A stretch of DNA of 64,000 bases, taken from the NCBI RefSeq assembly GCF_019218635.1, contig NZ_JAHUZB010000006.1:169529-233528 (forward strand), written 5' to 3'. The notes below the pieces were generated by a model. That model had not been told where the DNA came from. It did not search any database and saw only the letters and a list, made by a program, of their open reading frames with translations. This stretch comes from Enterococcus alishanensis (lineage in GTDB: Bacteria; Bacillota; Bacilli; Lactobacillales; Enterococcaceae). Below are positions 43,375-52,834 of the stretch, piece after piece; position 1 is the stretch's first letter; every line of letters begins with the position of its first letter. The position numbers were made by a program, and so were the translations under genes.

Positions 43375-45051
43375 TTATTTAAATAATTTTGAAGCCAATA
43401 GATTTTTCAACTCAAAGCCAGTATTCATCTTCGAATAAATTGAACACACTACAAATAAATCCTTGTCAGCAAATTTGACAATTTTATAACGCCCCGAAGA
43501 AGCAGGAATATGATGATGTCCATGAATTGCACCAATTATCCGATAATCGGCAAATAATTGCTCAATCGCCGGATCTGAACAAGTATAATCTTGATTGTAG
43601 GCTTCACTAGTAGCTGAAAGCATACTCAACTCATTAAACAATGGTGCATGAGAAACAATCACTGTCGGAATTTGATGATCTTCTGCCAATAATTTCTGCA
43701 ATGTTTCCAGAATAAATTTCTGCTGCTCCTTCTTGCGATCAACCAACGAAACTGGAATCGTTAAACCAATATAGCGCGTTCCCTCATGAATCACACTGCT
43801 ATTATGTAACACCGTCATTTGCGGAAATCTATTTTCAAGCTCAGTTTTTACTACCTGATAAAACGCATGATCTCCCGTCGGCAATAAATACCACGCTTCA
43901 TCAGGATCAATTAAAAGCTGTTTGAACCACATATAATTCTTAAATGGTTGCCACTTTTCAGCCGTTGGATCTTCATTTAAAACATCGACAATATCATGAT
44001 GACCAATCAAATAAATCCCGCGGATCGTTTTATCTGTCACTTGTGAATCAGAACTATCACCAACTAAAATATTGAAATGCTGATTGCTAAAAGGCAATTT
44101 GCCATCTGTTGCGTGAATATCAGAAACAACATTTATCAGATTGGTATTTTCAGTCTCATGAACATTTTCAAAATGAGTGGTTAATTCATCTGGATGAACA
44201 CTGTGGGCAATATAATTTTCCCGCACTTTAGCCAATTCAGCACCATATTCTGAACGTAACAATGGTTTGGTGTTGACCTTTGGTACTTGATATTCACCAA
44301 CAATTGACCGTTGCAGTTCCTGCGGCAATAAAGCCAATGCAGAAGAAATGTCCGAATCAAAAGTCAATAATTGCTGCTGCTTCCCTTCACTTTGTGCTTC
44401 GGTAGCCAACAACTGGACACTTTTCCCATCAGTCATCAATGGCAACGACTGGGTCAACTGAACCACAAAATTCAAATACTCCGCCAAATAACCAGCAATC
44501 CCCGTCTTCACATTCTCACTAAATAAAAACTTCCCCGCCAAGTTCGCCGACAGCGGGCCCGTCTCATCATGCTGCAACAAACGCCCCAGAATCTGAATCT
44601 CCAACAAAGGATTATCCAAAATAGCCTGATACGCCTCAATCACTTCAGGCGAATCAGCCTCAACTCTTTTTCCCGTCACTTGAAAAATACTCAACGATAA
44701 ATATTTCTCCAAATTTTTCTTGTGAGACACAACATATTTCCGCACTTCCTCCGGATGAAGCAAATACTGAATCGCTCCTCGCTGAATATAATTTCTCGCT
44801 GTATCATAAGGAATCGCCGAATACACCAAATCCCCCCTTGAAGAAATAGCCAAACTGTTTTCCCGCACATTACAAGTCAGTTGAAAATAATCATTTTTAA
44901 ATAATGTCTTGTTGACGGGATGACGAGCGTTCTCTGGATAGAGGGCGAAACGGGTGGTGAGTTCGGGTGGAAGAAGTTGGATTATTTCAGATGGGAGGAA
45001 AGGAGATATATTCCTTTTTATTAAAGCATCGTTTGTTTTTTTTGAGTTCAT
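43375..45051 (-). CDS. Two-domain protein with C-terminal metallophosphoesterase
   Basis: Protein of 558 aa. ATG 45051 is preceded by AAGGAGATCACC; an ATG at 45075 lacks a site. Residues 1-300 are soluble and unrecognised. Residues 310-550 look like a calcineurin-type domain: NVVSDIHATD, NILVGDSSDSQ, IGHHDIVD (where the family has GNHD), IVSHAPL and IHGHHH. The Asn to His change at the third motif removes the usual catalytic Asn and might alter activity. No signal peptide, so cytosolic. Own terminator; the small acidic gene upstream is 65 nt away. Confidence 0.75.
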   Translation of the reverse strand: MNSKKTNDALIKRNISPFLPSEIIQLLPPELTTRFALYPENARHPVNKTLFKNDYFQLTCNVRENSLAISSRGDLVYSAIPYDTARNYIQRGAIQYLLHPEEVRKYVVSHKKNLEKYLSLSIFQVTGKRVEADSPEVIEAYQAILDNPLLEIQILGRLLQHDETGPLSANLAGKFLFSENVKTGIAGYLAEYLNFVVQLTQSLPLMTDGKSVQLLATEAQSEGKQQQLLTFDSDISSALALLPQELQRSIVGEYQVPKVNTKPLLRSEYGAELAKVRENYIAHSVHPDELTTHFENVHETENTNLINVVSDIHATDGKLPFSNQHFNILVGDSSDSQVTDKTIRGIYLIGHHDIVDVLNEDPTAEKWQPFKNYMWFKQLLIDPDEAWYLLPTGDHAFYQVVKTELENRFPQMTVLHNSSVIHEGTRYIGLTIPVSLVDRKKEQQKFILETLQKLLAEDHQIPTVIVSHAPLFNELSMLSATSEAYNQDYTCSDPAIEQLFADYRIIGAIHGHHHIPASSGRYKIVKFADKDLFVVCSIYSKMNTGFELKNLLASKLFK

Positions 45052-45116
45052 TAGGTGATCTCCTTTACTAGTCATTCAATAATAACGATCATCTGGAAAA
45101 AAATTTTCCAATTAGT

Positions 45117-45383
45117 TTAAAAATAGCATTGAACAATTTCTTCAACATTTGATTTAAAACAGTGTCTCTCAGAATGTTTCATTTGTGCTTTGAACCAGTT
45201 GCTTATTTCTGGGATATTTTTAGCATCATATTCATCAAATAACTCTTCCCAAATTTCTAATAGTAAAATGCCAATTTCAAAAAGCTCGCCTTCCTCATCT
45301 TCGATATCAATAAATCCGATTTCATTTAAGTATGAGAATACTGAATTCAAATTAATTACGTTTATGTAGGTGTTTTCTTCCAA
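45117..45383 (-). CDS. Small acidic hypothetical protein
   Basis: Protein of 88 aa, strongly acidic (IDIEDEEGELFEIGILLLEI, WEELFDEYDAK) and probably helical, with two Cys near the C-terminus. The only start in frame is TTG 45383, which has no clear ribosome site, so the gene is uncertain. It lies between the phosphoesterase gene and the terminator of the POT gene. Small acidic proteins like this include immunity proteins and DNA mimics, but nothing specific supports that. Confidence 0.45.
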   Translation of the reverse strand: MEENTYINVINLNSVFSYLNEIGFIDIEDEEGELFEIGILLLEIWEELFDEYDAKNIPEISNWFKAQMKHSERHCFKSNVEEIVQCYF

Positions 45384-45429
45384 TCAAAATAGGTTCTTCG
45401 ATTAATACTATTTTACTACATCAATAAAT

Positions 45430-45460
45430 CAAAAAACACCTAGCTTATAAGCTAAGTGTC
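45430..45460 (-). terminator. Terminator of the SDR-POT operon
   Basis: Minus strand stem ACACTTAGCTT / AAGCTAGGTGT followed by TTTTT, 98 nt after the POT gene stop. Confidence 0.85.
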
Positions 45461-45557
45461 AGTAGTTGATACTCATAATACAGTGATCATATAAAAACTG
45501 TTTAATTTTTGATCGATCAGCAGTTTCGTAAAATGCAATCTAAACCCTTCCTAATTC

Positions 45558-46898
45558 CTAGTCACCAGATTCTAATCTATCTAGTTTTTTACTGCCAAAC
45601 CATAAAATAATTCCAAATAAAATCACTACAGCTCCTACTATTCCGTAGTTTCTTTGGAATAAAATTGGATTATTCGTCTCTATTAATGAATATATTTTAG
45701 GATATATCATCGTAGAGAAGAAAACTGCTACTGGCCAAAAACCTAATAAAAATCCCATCAGTTTTGCTGGGGCTAATTTAGTTATAAAGGCGTTCCCTAA
45801 AGGAGAAAAAACCATTTCACTGATTGAGAATAACAATCCAATTATCACAAACCAACCAAAAGAAGCATTCCCATTTCCAATTAAATCGGCTACAACCATG
45901 ACTACGTAAATTAAGCCTGCAAAAATTAAACCTAATGCAGTTTTTTTGAACATACTTATATCACCTTTTGGACGATTTGCCATCCTAGTCCAAAAACGTC
46001 CTATTATGGGACCCATGATTATACATCCTAATGCATTTATGGAGTCAACATAAGATGTTGGAACTTGGAAACCAAAAATAATCCAATTTGCTCGCTCCAG
46101 AAATCCTGGCCCATCTCCATAACCAAAATAATAATATACAGGCATAAAAGCCATATACCAAACTGCCCAAAAAACGATCGATAGTAATGTCACTAAAACA
46201 ATTGCTAATATTCTTTTCTTATCCCCAGAAGACAAAGAGACTTGGTCACTATTATTTTTTCCTGCAGAATCATATTTTCTTTGATCTATTTTAAATGGGT
46301 ATTTACCTGCATCACCTAAGGATTTCATATTTAAAATAAACCATAGCGCATCAATAAAAAGAATGATGGCACAGACTAAAAATACTAGATTATATCCGAT
46401 TACTGGAATTAATAATACTAAAAATGTTGTTCCAATAAACATACCTATGTTTACAAATGAATATTGAATTGAAAAAGCTTCGTTCAGCTCTTTTTCATCA
46501 TTAAACAATAAAGCATTAACTCCAGATAAATTTCCTTTAAATAGTCCTGTGCCTACAGAAACAAACGCAATCATTAACCAAACCATCGACAAAGAGTCAG
46601 CTTGCCATGTAAATAAATATCCGACACCCATTAAAATCATTCCTATAGCTACACACAATCGAGGGCTTATCCAATAATCGGCTAACCAACCACCTAGCAT
46701 CGGAGTTATATAAGTCATCGCTACGAAAGCGCCGGAAACAGCAGCGCCTTCTGCCGTAGTCAATCCTAACCCTCCAGCACTGACTTTTACAGCAATCCAT
46801 ATCGCTAACATATATTTAACTGTATAAAATGATATTCTTTCAAAAGAGAAACCCAAAGAACATACATAGAATCCAAACGGTTTTTTTATAATTTCCAC
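45558..46898 (-). CDS. POT/PTR-family proton-coupled transporter (peptide-transporter-like)
   Basis: Protein of 446 aa with about twelve to fourteen helices. FSFERISFYTVKYMLAIW matches the E-x-x-E-R-F/x-Y-Y signature of helix 1 in POT transporters, with the first Glu replaced; GGWLADYWISPRLCVAIG and GTGLFKGNLSGVNALLF (the PTR2 second motif) follow. POT members import di- and tripeptides or other small solutes with protons. The incomplete ExxER motif suggests a divergent member, possibly with another substrate. It begins 33 nt after the SDR gene, so both are one operon. Confidence 0.8.
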   Translation of the reverse strand: MEIIKKPFGFYVCSLGFSFERISFYTVKYMLAIWIAVKVSAGGLGLTTAEGAAVSGAFVAMTYITPMLGGWLADYWISPRLCVAIGMILMGVGYLFTWQADSLSMVWLMIAFVSVGTGLFKGNLSGVNALLFNDEKELNEAFSIQYSFVNIGMFIGTTFLVLLIPVIGYNLVFLVCAIILFIDALWFILNMKSLGDAGKYPFKIDQRKYDSAGKNNSDQVSLSSGDKKRILAIVLVTLLSIVFWAVWYMAFMPVYYYFGYGDGPGFLERANWIIFGFQVPTSYVDSINALGCIIMGPIIGRFWTRMANRPKGDISMFKKTALGLIFAGLIYVVMVVADLIGNGNASFGWFVIIGLLFSISEMVFSPLGNAFITKLAPAKLMGFLLGFWPVAVFFSTMIYPKIYSLIETNNPILFQRNYGIVGAVVILFGIILWFGSKKLDRLESGD

Positions 46899-46931
46899 CT
46901 TCTAACTCTTAGAATTTAAATTTTAGATTAA

Positions 46932-47732
46932 TTATGATCCTGCATTTAAAATGCCAAAAGTTTCAGGTATAGTACTACCACCATCAATTACAATACCCTC
47001 TCCTGTTATATATGATGATTTATCTGATGCAAGAAATGCTGCTAGATTCCCGATGTCATCAATCGTCGCAAGTCTCTTTAATGGCACTGGTTCGGCCATA
47101 TCTTTCAAAGCACTTTCTGGATCATCTGGTCTGCTAATCTTTGCAGATCTTTCAGCCATTGGTGTTCTTACGTATCCAGGCATGATTGCATTAACAGTTA
47201 TTTGATATTTAGCAGCTTCCACAGCTAACGCTCTTGTAAAACCTAAAATTCCTGATTTTGTTAGAGAATACGCACACATTCCTTCATCGCAAACGATTGG
47301 ACCTGTTACTGATGAAGTATTTATAATACGTCCATATTTTTGTTCTTTCATATATTTATAAACGGCTTGTGTCATGTTCCAAACACCATAGATATTCACA
47401 CCGAATATAAAATCTGTAACATCTTCTGTTTGATCTTCAAACTTGGCTCTTTTGTTTACTCCGGCATTATTGTGCAATATATCTATTTTCTTATATTTCT
47501 TAATTATTCTTTCGATAGTCTCCTCAACGTTACTCTTATTTCTAACATCAACAATCATACCTTCAGCTTTGTATCCATCCTTCATGATTTTTTCAGCACT
47601 GGAGAAAACGTTCTCATTAATGTCTAAAAGAATCACTGTTGCGCCATCTTCAGCCATCATTCGTGCACTTCCATAACCTATTCCCGATGCCCCTCCTGTA
47701 ATAACTGCAATCTTATTTTCTAAATTCTTCAT
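46932..47732 (-). CDS. SDR-family oxidoreductase (UcpA-like)
   Basis: Protein of 266 aa, classical SDR. Cofactor loop TGGASGIG (residues 12-19), acidic LLDIN after strand 2 (NAD preferred), HNNAGVNK, catalytic Ser in NTSSVTG, YSLTK (YxxxK), then NAIMPGYVRTPM. The C-terminal GEGIVIDGGST is typical. Substrate is unknown; a polyol, keto acid or steroid-like alcohol is possible. Its partner transporter may import the substrate (inference). Codons and intergenic DNA here look more AT-rich than in the flanking genes. Confidence 0.88.
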   Translation of the reverse strand: MKNLENKIAVITGGASGIGYGSARMMAEDGATVILLDINENVFSSAEKIMKDGYKAEGMIVDVRNKSNVEETIERIIKKYKKIDILHNNAGVNKRAKFEDQTEDVTDFIFGVNIYGVWNMTQAVYKYMKEQKYGRIINTSSVTGPIVCDEGMCAYSLTKSGILGFTRALAVEAAKYQITVNAIMPGYVRTPMAERSAKISRPDDPESALKDMAEPVPLKRLATIDDIGNLAAFLASDKSSYITGEGIVIDGGSTIPETFGILNAGS

Positions 47733-47779
47733 ACAAACTCTCCTTTTCTTATTTGTAAGTTATTTCACAATACAACTTA

Positions 47780-47807
47780 TTATACATCTTTATTATCATA
47801 TATCAAT
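47780..47807 (-). promoter_or_regulatory. Promoter of the SDR-POT operon
   Basis: Minus strand: -35 TTGATA (47802-47807), 16-bp spacer, -10 TATAAT (47780-47785), in a very AT-rich gap. Confidence 0.55.
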
Positions 47808-47911
47808 AATAATCATTTATTTTTAAAAAATATATATTCGGTAAATTTATCCAGTCAATATATATATATAAACATTATTTATATGCAAGAATAATCAAAA
47901 TTAATTTAAGC

Positions 47912-47948
47912 AAAAAAAGACGCTTCGCAAACTGAATTGCGAAACGCC
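47912..47948 (-). terminator. Terminator of rplM-rpsI
   Basis: Minus strand stem GGCGTTTCGCAA / TTGCGAAGCGTC followed by seven T. Confidence 0.9.
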
Positions 47949-47973
47949 TGAAATTGTCGATATATAAAATATA

Positions 47974-48366
47974 TTAACGTTTTGAAAACTGACTTGCTTT
48001 ACGGGCTTTTTTAAGACCTGGTTTTTTACGTTCAACCATACGTGAGTCACGTGTAAGTAAGCCAGCGCGTTTTAAAGGTGTACGGAAATCAGGATCTACT
48101 TCTAATAAAGCACGAGAGATACCGTGACGGATTGCTCCGGCTTGGCCTCCGTAGCCTCCACCGTTTACGTTTACGAAAACATCGTATGAACCAGTTGTTT
48201 CAGTAATGCCAAATGGTTGGTTGATTACTAAACGTAGGTCAGCATGTGGGATGTATTCTTCAACGTCTTTTTTGTTTACAGTAATTTTGCCAGTTCCTGG
48301 TACTAAACGTACGCGAGCAACTGCATTTTTACGACGGCCTGTGCCGCTATATTGTACTTGTGCCAA
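47974..48366 (-). CDS. rpsI: 30S ribosomal protein S9
   Basis: Protein of 130 aa, normal length. [19 protein letters not shown] at the start and the basic C-terminal tail [14 protein letters not shown], which reaches the ribosomal P site, are diagnostic. It follows rplM by 13 nt, the conserved L13-S9 operon. Confidence 0.98.
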   Translation of the reverse strand: MAQVQYSGTGRRKNAVARVRLVPGTGKITVNKKDVEEYIPHADLRLVINQPFGITETTGSYDVFVNVNGGGYGGQAGAIRHGISRALLEVDPDFRTPLKRAGLLTRDSRMVERKKPGLKKARKASQFSKR

Positions 48367-48379
48367 TGAAATTCCCTCC

Positions 48380-48823
48380 TTAAATTAAGTTTGTAATGTC
48401 TAATACTTCTGGTTGTTGCGCTGCATGTGGGTGTTCTGCGCCACCGTATACATGAAGCTTCATGCCTTGAGCACGGCCTAAAGTGTTTTTAGGTAACATG
48501 CCTTTTACAGAAGTTTCGATCAAACGACGAGAATTTTTAGCACGCAATTCTCCAGCTGTAACAGATTTTAATCCGCCTGGATACATTGAGTGACGGTAAT
48601 AAACTTTATCATTTGCTTTATTACCTGTTAATTTTACTTTGTCTGCATTGATGACAATTATAAAGTCACCTGTGTCAATGTGTGGTGTGAATGTTGGTTT
48701 ATTTTTTCCACGTAGCATTGATGCAACTACTGTTGATAGACGTCCCATAGGAACATCTGTTGCGTCTACTACGTACCATTTACGTTCTACTTCGCCTGGC
48801 TTAGCCATATATGTTGTACGCAC
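48380..48823 (-). CDS. rplM: 50S ribosomal protein L13
   Basis: Protein of 147 aa. The start is GTG 48823 (then [20 protein letters not shown]), with GGAGG at the right distance; longer in-frame versions run through the leader and promoter. [12 protein letters not shown] and [12 protein letters not shown] are L13 signatures. First gene of the rplM-rpsI operon. Confidence 0.97.
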   Translation of the reverse strand: MRTTYMAKPGEVERKWYVVDATDVPMGRLSTVVASMLRGKNKPTFTPHIDTGDFIIVINADKVKLTGNKANDKVYYRHSMYPGGLKSVTAGELRAKNSRRLIETSVKGMLPKNTLGRAQGMKLHVYGGAEHPHAAQQPEVLDITNLI

Positions 48824-48902
48824 GATTTCTTCCTCCAATTTCAGTTTCGAATGTTTGACAAACACTTGAGTTTCCGGGGCTCTCATGGGGCAAACAATAC
48901 CA
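48824..48902 (-). promoter_or_regulatory. rplM 5' leader, candidate L13 leader
   Basis: The untranslated leader of about 80 nt contains short complementary segments (TGTTTG / CAAACA around a TC turn; GAGAGCCCC / GGAAACTC). Firmicutes often carry an autoregulatory L13 leader RNA here; the match is by position, not verified by fold. Confidence 0.45.
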
Positions 48903-48908
48903 TTTACC

Positions 48909-48937
48909 ATAATACTTGCGAAAGTGCGCCATGTCAA
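48909..48937 (-). promoter_or_regulatory. rplM-rpsI promoter
   Basis: Minus strand: consensus -35 TTGACA (48932-48937), 17-bp spacer, -10 TATTAT (48909-48914). Confidence 0.8.
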
Positions 48938-49075
48938 TCTTTTTCTCAGCTAAATAAAAATAAATATTCTCATTCATTTCCCATCTCTTCTATTGTATAA
49001 AAAATTTCTTGTTCGACGAAAATGAATAAACAAACACAAAAACAAAACTTTTTTGCATAAATATTTAAAAAGTGC

Positions 49076-49104
49076 TTGCGTTTTGTATTTTATGGTGCTA
49101 ATAT
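49076..49104 (+). promoter_or_regulatory. argG promoter with nearby AT-rich palindrome
   Basis: -35 TTGCGT (49076-49081), 17-bp spacer, -10 TAATAT (49099-49104). Just upstream (about 49053-49070) is TTGCATAAATATTTAA, which resembles an ArgR box; another similar stretch is near 49126. ArgR control is inference. Confidence 0.6.
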
Positions 49105-49161
49105 GACTACATCGCAAAGATGAAAATTGCATGAAATTTATTAACAAGGGAGAAATGCAGG

Positions 49162-50370
49162 ATGAAAGAAAAAGTAATTTTAGCTTACTCAGGTGGATTA
49201 GACACCTCCGTATCAATTAAATGGTTAGTCGACGAAGGTTATGATGTGGTGGCTTGTTGCCTAGACATCGGTGAAGGTCGGGATACTGAATTTATTAAAC
49301 AAAAGGCTTTACAAGTTGGCGCGTCTGCCTCTTATGCGATTGACGCTAGAGAAGAATTCTCACAAGATTTTGTTTTGATTGCTTTACAAGGCAATACTTA
49401 TTACGAAAACTCTTACCCATTGGTTTCAGCTTTATCACGGCCGCTAATTTCTAAAAAATTAGTAGAATTAGCTCATGAGACTGGCGCAACAACAATTGCT
49501 CATGGTTGTACGGGTAAAGGAAATGACCAAGTACGGTTTGAAGTATCAATCCAAGCGTTAGATCCTAATTTAAAAATTATCGCACCTGTTCGGGAATGGA
49601 AATGGTCTCGGGAAGAAGAAATTAATTATGCCGCTGAAAAAGGTGTGCCAATTCCTGCTGACTTAGACAATCCTTATTCAATCGACCAAAACTTATGGGG
49701 GCGGGCTTGTGAATGTGGTGTGCTAGAAGATCCTTGGGCAACGCCGCCAAAAGGTGCTTACGATATCACTGCTGAATTAGAAGACACACCAGATGTTCCT
49801 TCTATAGTAGAGATTACTTTTGAAAAAGGTGTGCCAACTGAATTAAATGGTCAAAAAATGTTGTTGTCTGATTTAATCATGGAATTAAATGCAGAAGCTG
49901 GTAAACACGGCATTGGTCGGATTGATCATATCGAAAACCGGTTAGTCGGCATCAAATCACGGGAAGTTTACGAATGTCCTGGAGCGGAAGTTTTATTGAA
50001 GGCTCATAAAGAATTAGAAGATTTAACTTTTGTACGGGAAATGGCTCACTTCAAACCAGTGATTGAGCAACAATTATCACAAATGATTTATGATGGTTTG
50101 TGGTTCAACCCGATTATGGATTCATTGATTGCTTTCTTGAAAAAATCACAAGAAGTTGTAAATGGTACTTTGAGAGTGAAATTGTTTAAAGGCAACGTGA
50201 TTGTTGAAGGACGGAAATCTCCAAACAGCTTATACAATGAAAACTTGGCAACTTATACTTCTGCTGACACATTCGATCAAGAAGCAGCGATTGGTTTCAT
50301 TAAATTATGGGGTCTGCCAACAAAAGTGAATGCTGAAGTGCAAGCTGAAAGCAAACAACCAACTGTTTAA
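49162..50370 (+). CDS. argG: Argininosuccinate synthase
   Basis: Protein of 402 aa, standard length. PP-loop ATP site AYSGGLDTS (residues 8-16), [21 protein letters not shown] and the citrulline/aspartate-binding region ([20 protein letters not shown]) are intact. It joins citrulline and aspartate with ATP. AGGGAG lies before the ATG. argH follows after 254 nt that contain structured RNA and two terminators, so the two genes may be only partly co-transcribed. Confidence 0.97.
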   Translation: MKEKVILAYSGGLDTSVSIKWLVDEGYDVVACCLDIGEGRDTEFIKQKALQVGASASYAIDAREEFSQDFVLIALQGNTYYENSYPLVSALSRPLISKKLVELAHETGATTIAHGCTGKGNDQVRFEVSIQALDPNLKIIAPVREWKWSREEEINYAAEKGVPIPADLDNPYSIDQNLWGRACECGVLEDPWATPPKGAYDITAELEDTPDVPSIVEITFEKGVPTELNGQKMLLSDLIMELNAEAGKHGIGRIDHIENRLVGIKSREVYECPGAEVLLKAHKELEDLTFVREMAHFKPVIEQQLSQMIYDGLWFNPIMDSLIAFLKKSQEVVNGTLRVKLFKGNVIVEGRKSPNSLYNENLATYTSADTFDQEAAIGFIKLWGLPTKVNAEVQAESKQPTV

Positions 50371-50382
50371 AATTTGAAAAAT

Positions 50383-50508
50383 GCGGGTGTACTTGATGTG
50401 AGGTAGCTTTTACTTGCCGGTAAATAATGCTATCCGGTACACATCGCCATTGCTCTAGGCGAGTTTCTTTTCCCTGTAAGGAAATAAGGAAACCAGCAAT
50501 GTTTTTTT
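50383..50508 (+). ncRNA. Structured intergenic RNA ending in a terminator, between argG and argH
   Basis: A compound hairpin: GATGTG (50395-50400) with CACATC (50439-50444), inside it GGTAGC / GCTATC and TTTAC / GTAAA. A competing pairing, GTGTAC / GTACAC, shares the CAC. Next comes CGCC / GGCG (50445-50461), which overlaps CATTGCT; the latter pairs with AGCAATG followed by seven T (terminator to 50508). The mutually exclusive pairs look like an attenuator or riboswitch, or the 3' end of argG mRNA. No known class recognised. No ORF is visible in 50371-50624. Confidence 0.45.
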
Positions 50509-50573
50509 CATCCTGAGGTATCTTTATGATGCCTCCTCCCTAAAAAATGAAGAGAATTTATGATAAAATCAAG

Positions 50574-50600
50574 AAAAAGGCCGCTGAGACGGTCTTTTTT
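50574..50600 (+). terminator. Second terminator before argH
   Basis: Stem AAAAAGGCCG / CGGTCTTTTT, loop CTGAGA, ending in six T, 25 nt before argH. With the previous element this makes two terminators in the gap, so argH likely has its own promoter (TATGAT near 50559) or is controlled by antitermination. Confidence 0.7.
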
Positions 50601-50624
50601 GCTAAAAAAATGACGAGGTGAATT

Positions 50625-51995
50625 ATGGCAAAACTTTGGGGCGGTCGTTTCGACGGCAAAAACGAAGCTTGGATTGATGCATTTGGCGCATCGATTCCTT
50701 TTGATCAAAAATTAGCCAAACAAGATATTATCGGCAGTCTAGCCCACGTAAAAATGCTAGGCGCAACTGGTATCATTACCACTGAAGAAGCATCTGAAAT
50801 TACCAAAGGGTTAAATATCTTAGCTGAAAAAGTAGCGAATAACGAAGTCACTTTTACCATCGAAAACGAAGACATTCATTTAAACTTAGAAAAAATGTTA
50901 ACTGACGAAATTGGCCTTGTCGCGGGGAATCTTCATACTGCCCGTTCACGTAATGACCAAGTAGCAACTGATATGCATTTATATTTGAAGGAACACGTAC
51001 AAGACATCATCGAAAAAATGACTGATTTCCGAAGAGTTTTAGTGGAAAAAGCCGAGGAACATGTGGAAACCATCATGCCTGGTTATACCCACCTGCAACA
51101 TGCCCAGCCGATTTCTTTTGGTCATCATTTGATGGCTTATTACGGAATGCTTAGTCGCGACCAAGCTCGTCTAGAAGAAAGCTTGAAGCGGATTGATCTG
51201 TCTCCTTTAGGTTCAGCAGCTTTAGCCGGAACAACTTTTCCGATTGATCGCTTTATGACAACAGAGGAATTGGGTTTCGCGGCACCATATAACAATAGTT
51301 TAGATGGTGTAAGCGACCGAGATTTTATCTTGGAATTTTTAAGTAACAGCTCGATTTTAATGATGCATCTTTCGCGGTTTTGTGAGGAAATCATTTTATG
51401 GTGTAGTAATGAGTTTAAATTTGTAGAATTAACCGATACTTTTTCTACTGGAAGCTCGATTATGCCTCAGAAAAAAAATCCTGATATGGCTGAATTAATT
51501 CGAGGAAAAAGCGGCCGGGTCTTTGGTGATTTGATTGGTTTATTGACTGTCATGAAAGGTTTGCCGCTAGCTTATAACAAAGATTTGCAAGAAGATAAAG
51601 AAGGCATGTTTGATACCGTCCATACTGTGGCAACCAGTTTAGAAATCATGACTGGAATGATTGCAACTATGTCTGTCAATACTATTCACATGGCCGAATC
51701 AACAGAAAAAGATTTCTCAAATGCGACTGAATTAGCTGATTATTTAGCTACTCGTGGGATTCCATTCCGTCAAGCCCATGAAATTGTCGGCAAATTAGTC
51801 TTAGATTGCACGCAAAAAGGCATTTATCTACAAGATGTGCCGTTGGAAGAATACCAAGCGATTACGCCGTTAATCGAAGTTGATATTTATGATACTTTAG
51901 CGTCTAAAACAGCGGTCATCCGTCGTCATTCTTTTGGCGGAACAGGTTTTGATCAGGTCAAAGCTCAAATTGACTTAGCAAAAAAAGAATTATAA
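50625..51995 (+). CDS. argH: Argininosuccinate lyase
   Basis: Protein of 456 aa. The fumarase/aspartase signature [12 protein letters not shown] (about residues 276-287) contains the catalytic Ser loop; [13 protein letters not shown] and [10 protein letters not shown], with the catalytic His, are also present. It splits argininosuccinate into arginine and fumarate. GAGGTGA precedes the ATG. Arginine synthesis is then limited by citrulline supply, as no other arg genes are in the window. Confidence 0.97.
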   Translation: MAKLWGGRFDGKNEAWIDAFGASIPFDQKLAKQDIIGSLAHVKMLGATGIITTEEASEITKGLNILAEKVANNEVTFTIENEDIHLNLEKMLTDEIGLVAGNLHTARSRNDQVATDMHLYLKEHVQDIIEKMTDFRRVLVEKAEEHVETIMPGYTHLQHAQPISFGHHLMAYYGMLSRDQARLEESLKRIDLSPLGSAALAGTTFPIDRFMTTEELGFAAPYNNSLDGVSDRDFILEFLSNSSILMMHLSRFCEEIILWCSNEFKFVELTDTFSTGSSIMPQKKNPDMAELIRGKSGRVFGDLIGLLTVMKGLPLAYNKDLQEDKEGMFDTVHTVATSLEIMTGMIATMSVNTIHMAESTEKDFSNATELADYLATRGIPFRQAHEIVGKLVLDCTQKGIYLQDVPLEEYQAITPLIEVDIYDTLASKTAVIRRHSFGGTGFDQVKAQIDLAKKEL

Positions 51996-52000
51996 TTTTA

Positions 52001-52035
52001 TTTCCCAGCGGTTTTTTACCGTTGGGATTTTTTTG
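52001..52035 (+). terminator. Terminator of argH
   Basis: Stem TCCCAGCGGT / ACCGTTGGGA with loop TTTTTT, followed by eight T. Confidence 0.9.
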
Positions 52036-52068
52036 CGTATATTTTTTGAGAAGGGACTGAGACGAACT

Positions 52069-52791
52069 ATGGACAACTGGTCAAAAAAAATCACTAAAAC
52101 ACAAAATCATCTAGATCGCATAGGTATCACTACGATCGAAATTCATCTGCAAACGGATATTCTTAATCAAGCCATCCGAGTAAAAAGTATTTATGATCTT
52201 TCTCGCTTATTACACAAACAAGAATTCATTTATAAAATACAATATTTTGTTAAACCACGTGAAGTCTATGTCACACAAAATCATCAGCAAGCAATTCCAA
52301 AAATTTATTTAGAAATTTTAACTAAAAATATCTCTGAATATAATCAGGCCGTGGAAGCATTTGACTTTAATTTACCGATAAAAGTAGATTATCTTTGTAA
52401 TGTTGAAAATAAATGGTTTTTATATCGAATCATTCATCCAACAGAATTTAAGCTAGGCGGCATTGTCTTGCAAGAATGGATGGGTCAGCTTGATCAGCAA
52501 GCACCACAGATATCGATTGAATTGGCTTGCCAAATTGAAGCAAAACTCAAATCGGTCTTCTTTTCAATGAAAGAAGAAGCTGACTATATCACCACCACTA
52601 GAAAAAATAAACGCACAAAATTTGTCAAAGAATTTTTAGATGATGCATATATTGATGAAGATCTTAAGGAATTGCGGAATTTTCTTTATCGAAGTCATGG
52701 TGAAATTAAAACGATTGATGCGCTATGCCATATGATAAAAGCAGACCATGCTAAAAATAACCGCCGAAAAACAAAAGTAAATTTTCAGTAA
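52069..52791 (+). CDS. Uncharacterised 240-residue protein
   Basis: ATG 52069 is the first ATG; the nearest purine-rich site (GAAGGGAC) is about 13 nt away, so an upstream TTG at 52033 is possible. No signal peptide or membrane segment. Mixed alpha/beta with an Ile/Gln-rich N-terminal half (ITTIEIHLQTDILNQAIRV), YIITTRKNKRTKFVKEFL-like basic stretches in the last third and a Lys/Arg-rich C-terminus. I do not recognise the family. It precedes the prepilin peptidase by 43 nt, with a separate ribosome site, so an operon is possible. Confidence 0.6.
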   Translation: MDNWSKKITKTQNHLDRIGITTIEIHLQTDILNQAIRVKSIYDLSRLLHKQEFIYKIQYFVKPREVYVTQNHQQAIPKIYLEILTKNISEYNQAVEAFDFNLPIKVDYLCNVENKWFLYRIIHPTEFKLGGIVLQEWMGQLDQQAPQISIELACQIEAKLKSVFFSMKEEADYITTTRKNKRTKFVKEFLDDAYIDEDLKELRNFLYRSHGEIKTIDALCHMIKADHAKNNRRKTKVNFQ

Positions 52792-52834
52792 TCTCAGTAT
52801 TTCGCGTACCTTTATCTAAAGGGGGCAAATCGTC

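Noticed and set aside
47340..47676. Plus-strand ORFs of 95 and 77 codons within the SDR gene
   Set aside because: Overlap each other and a clear conserved gene on the other strand.
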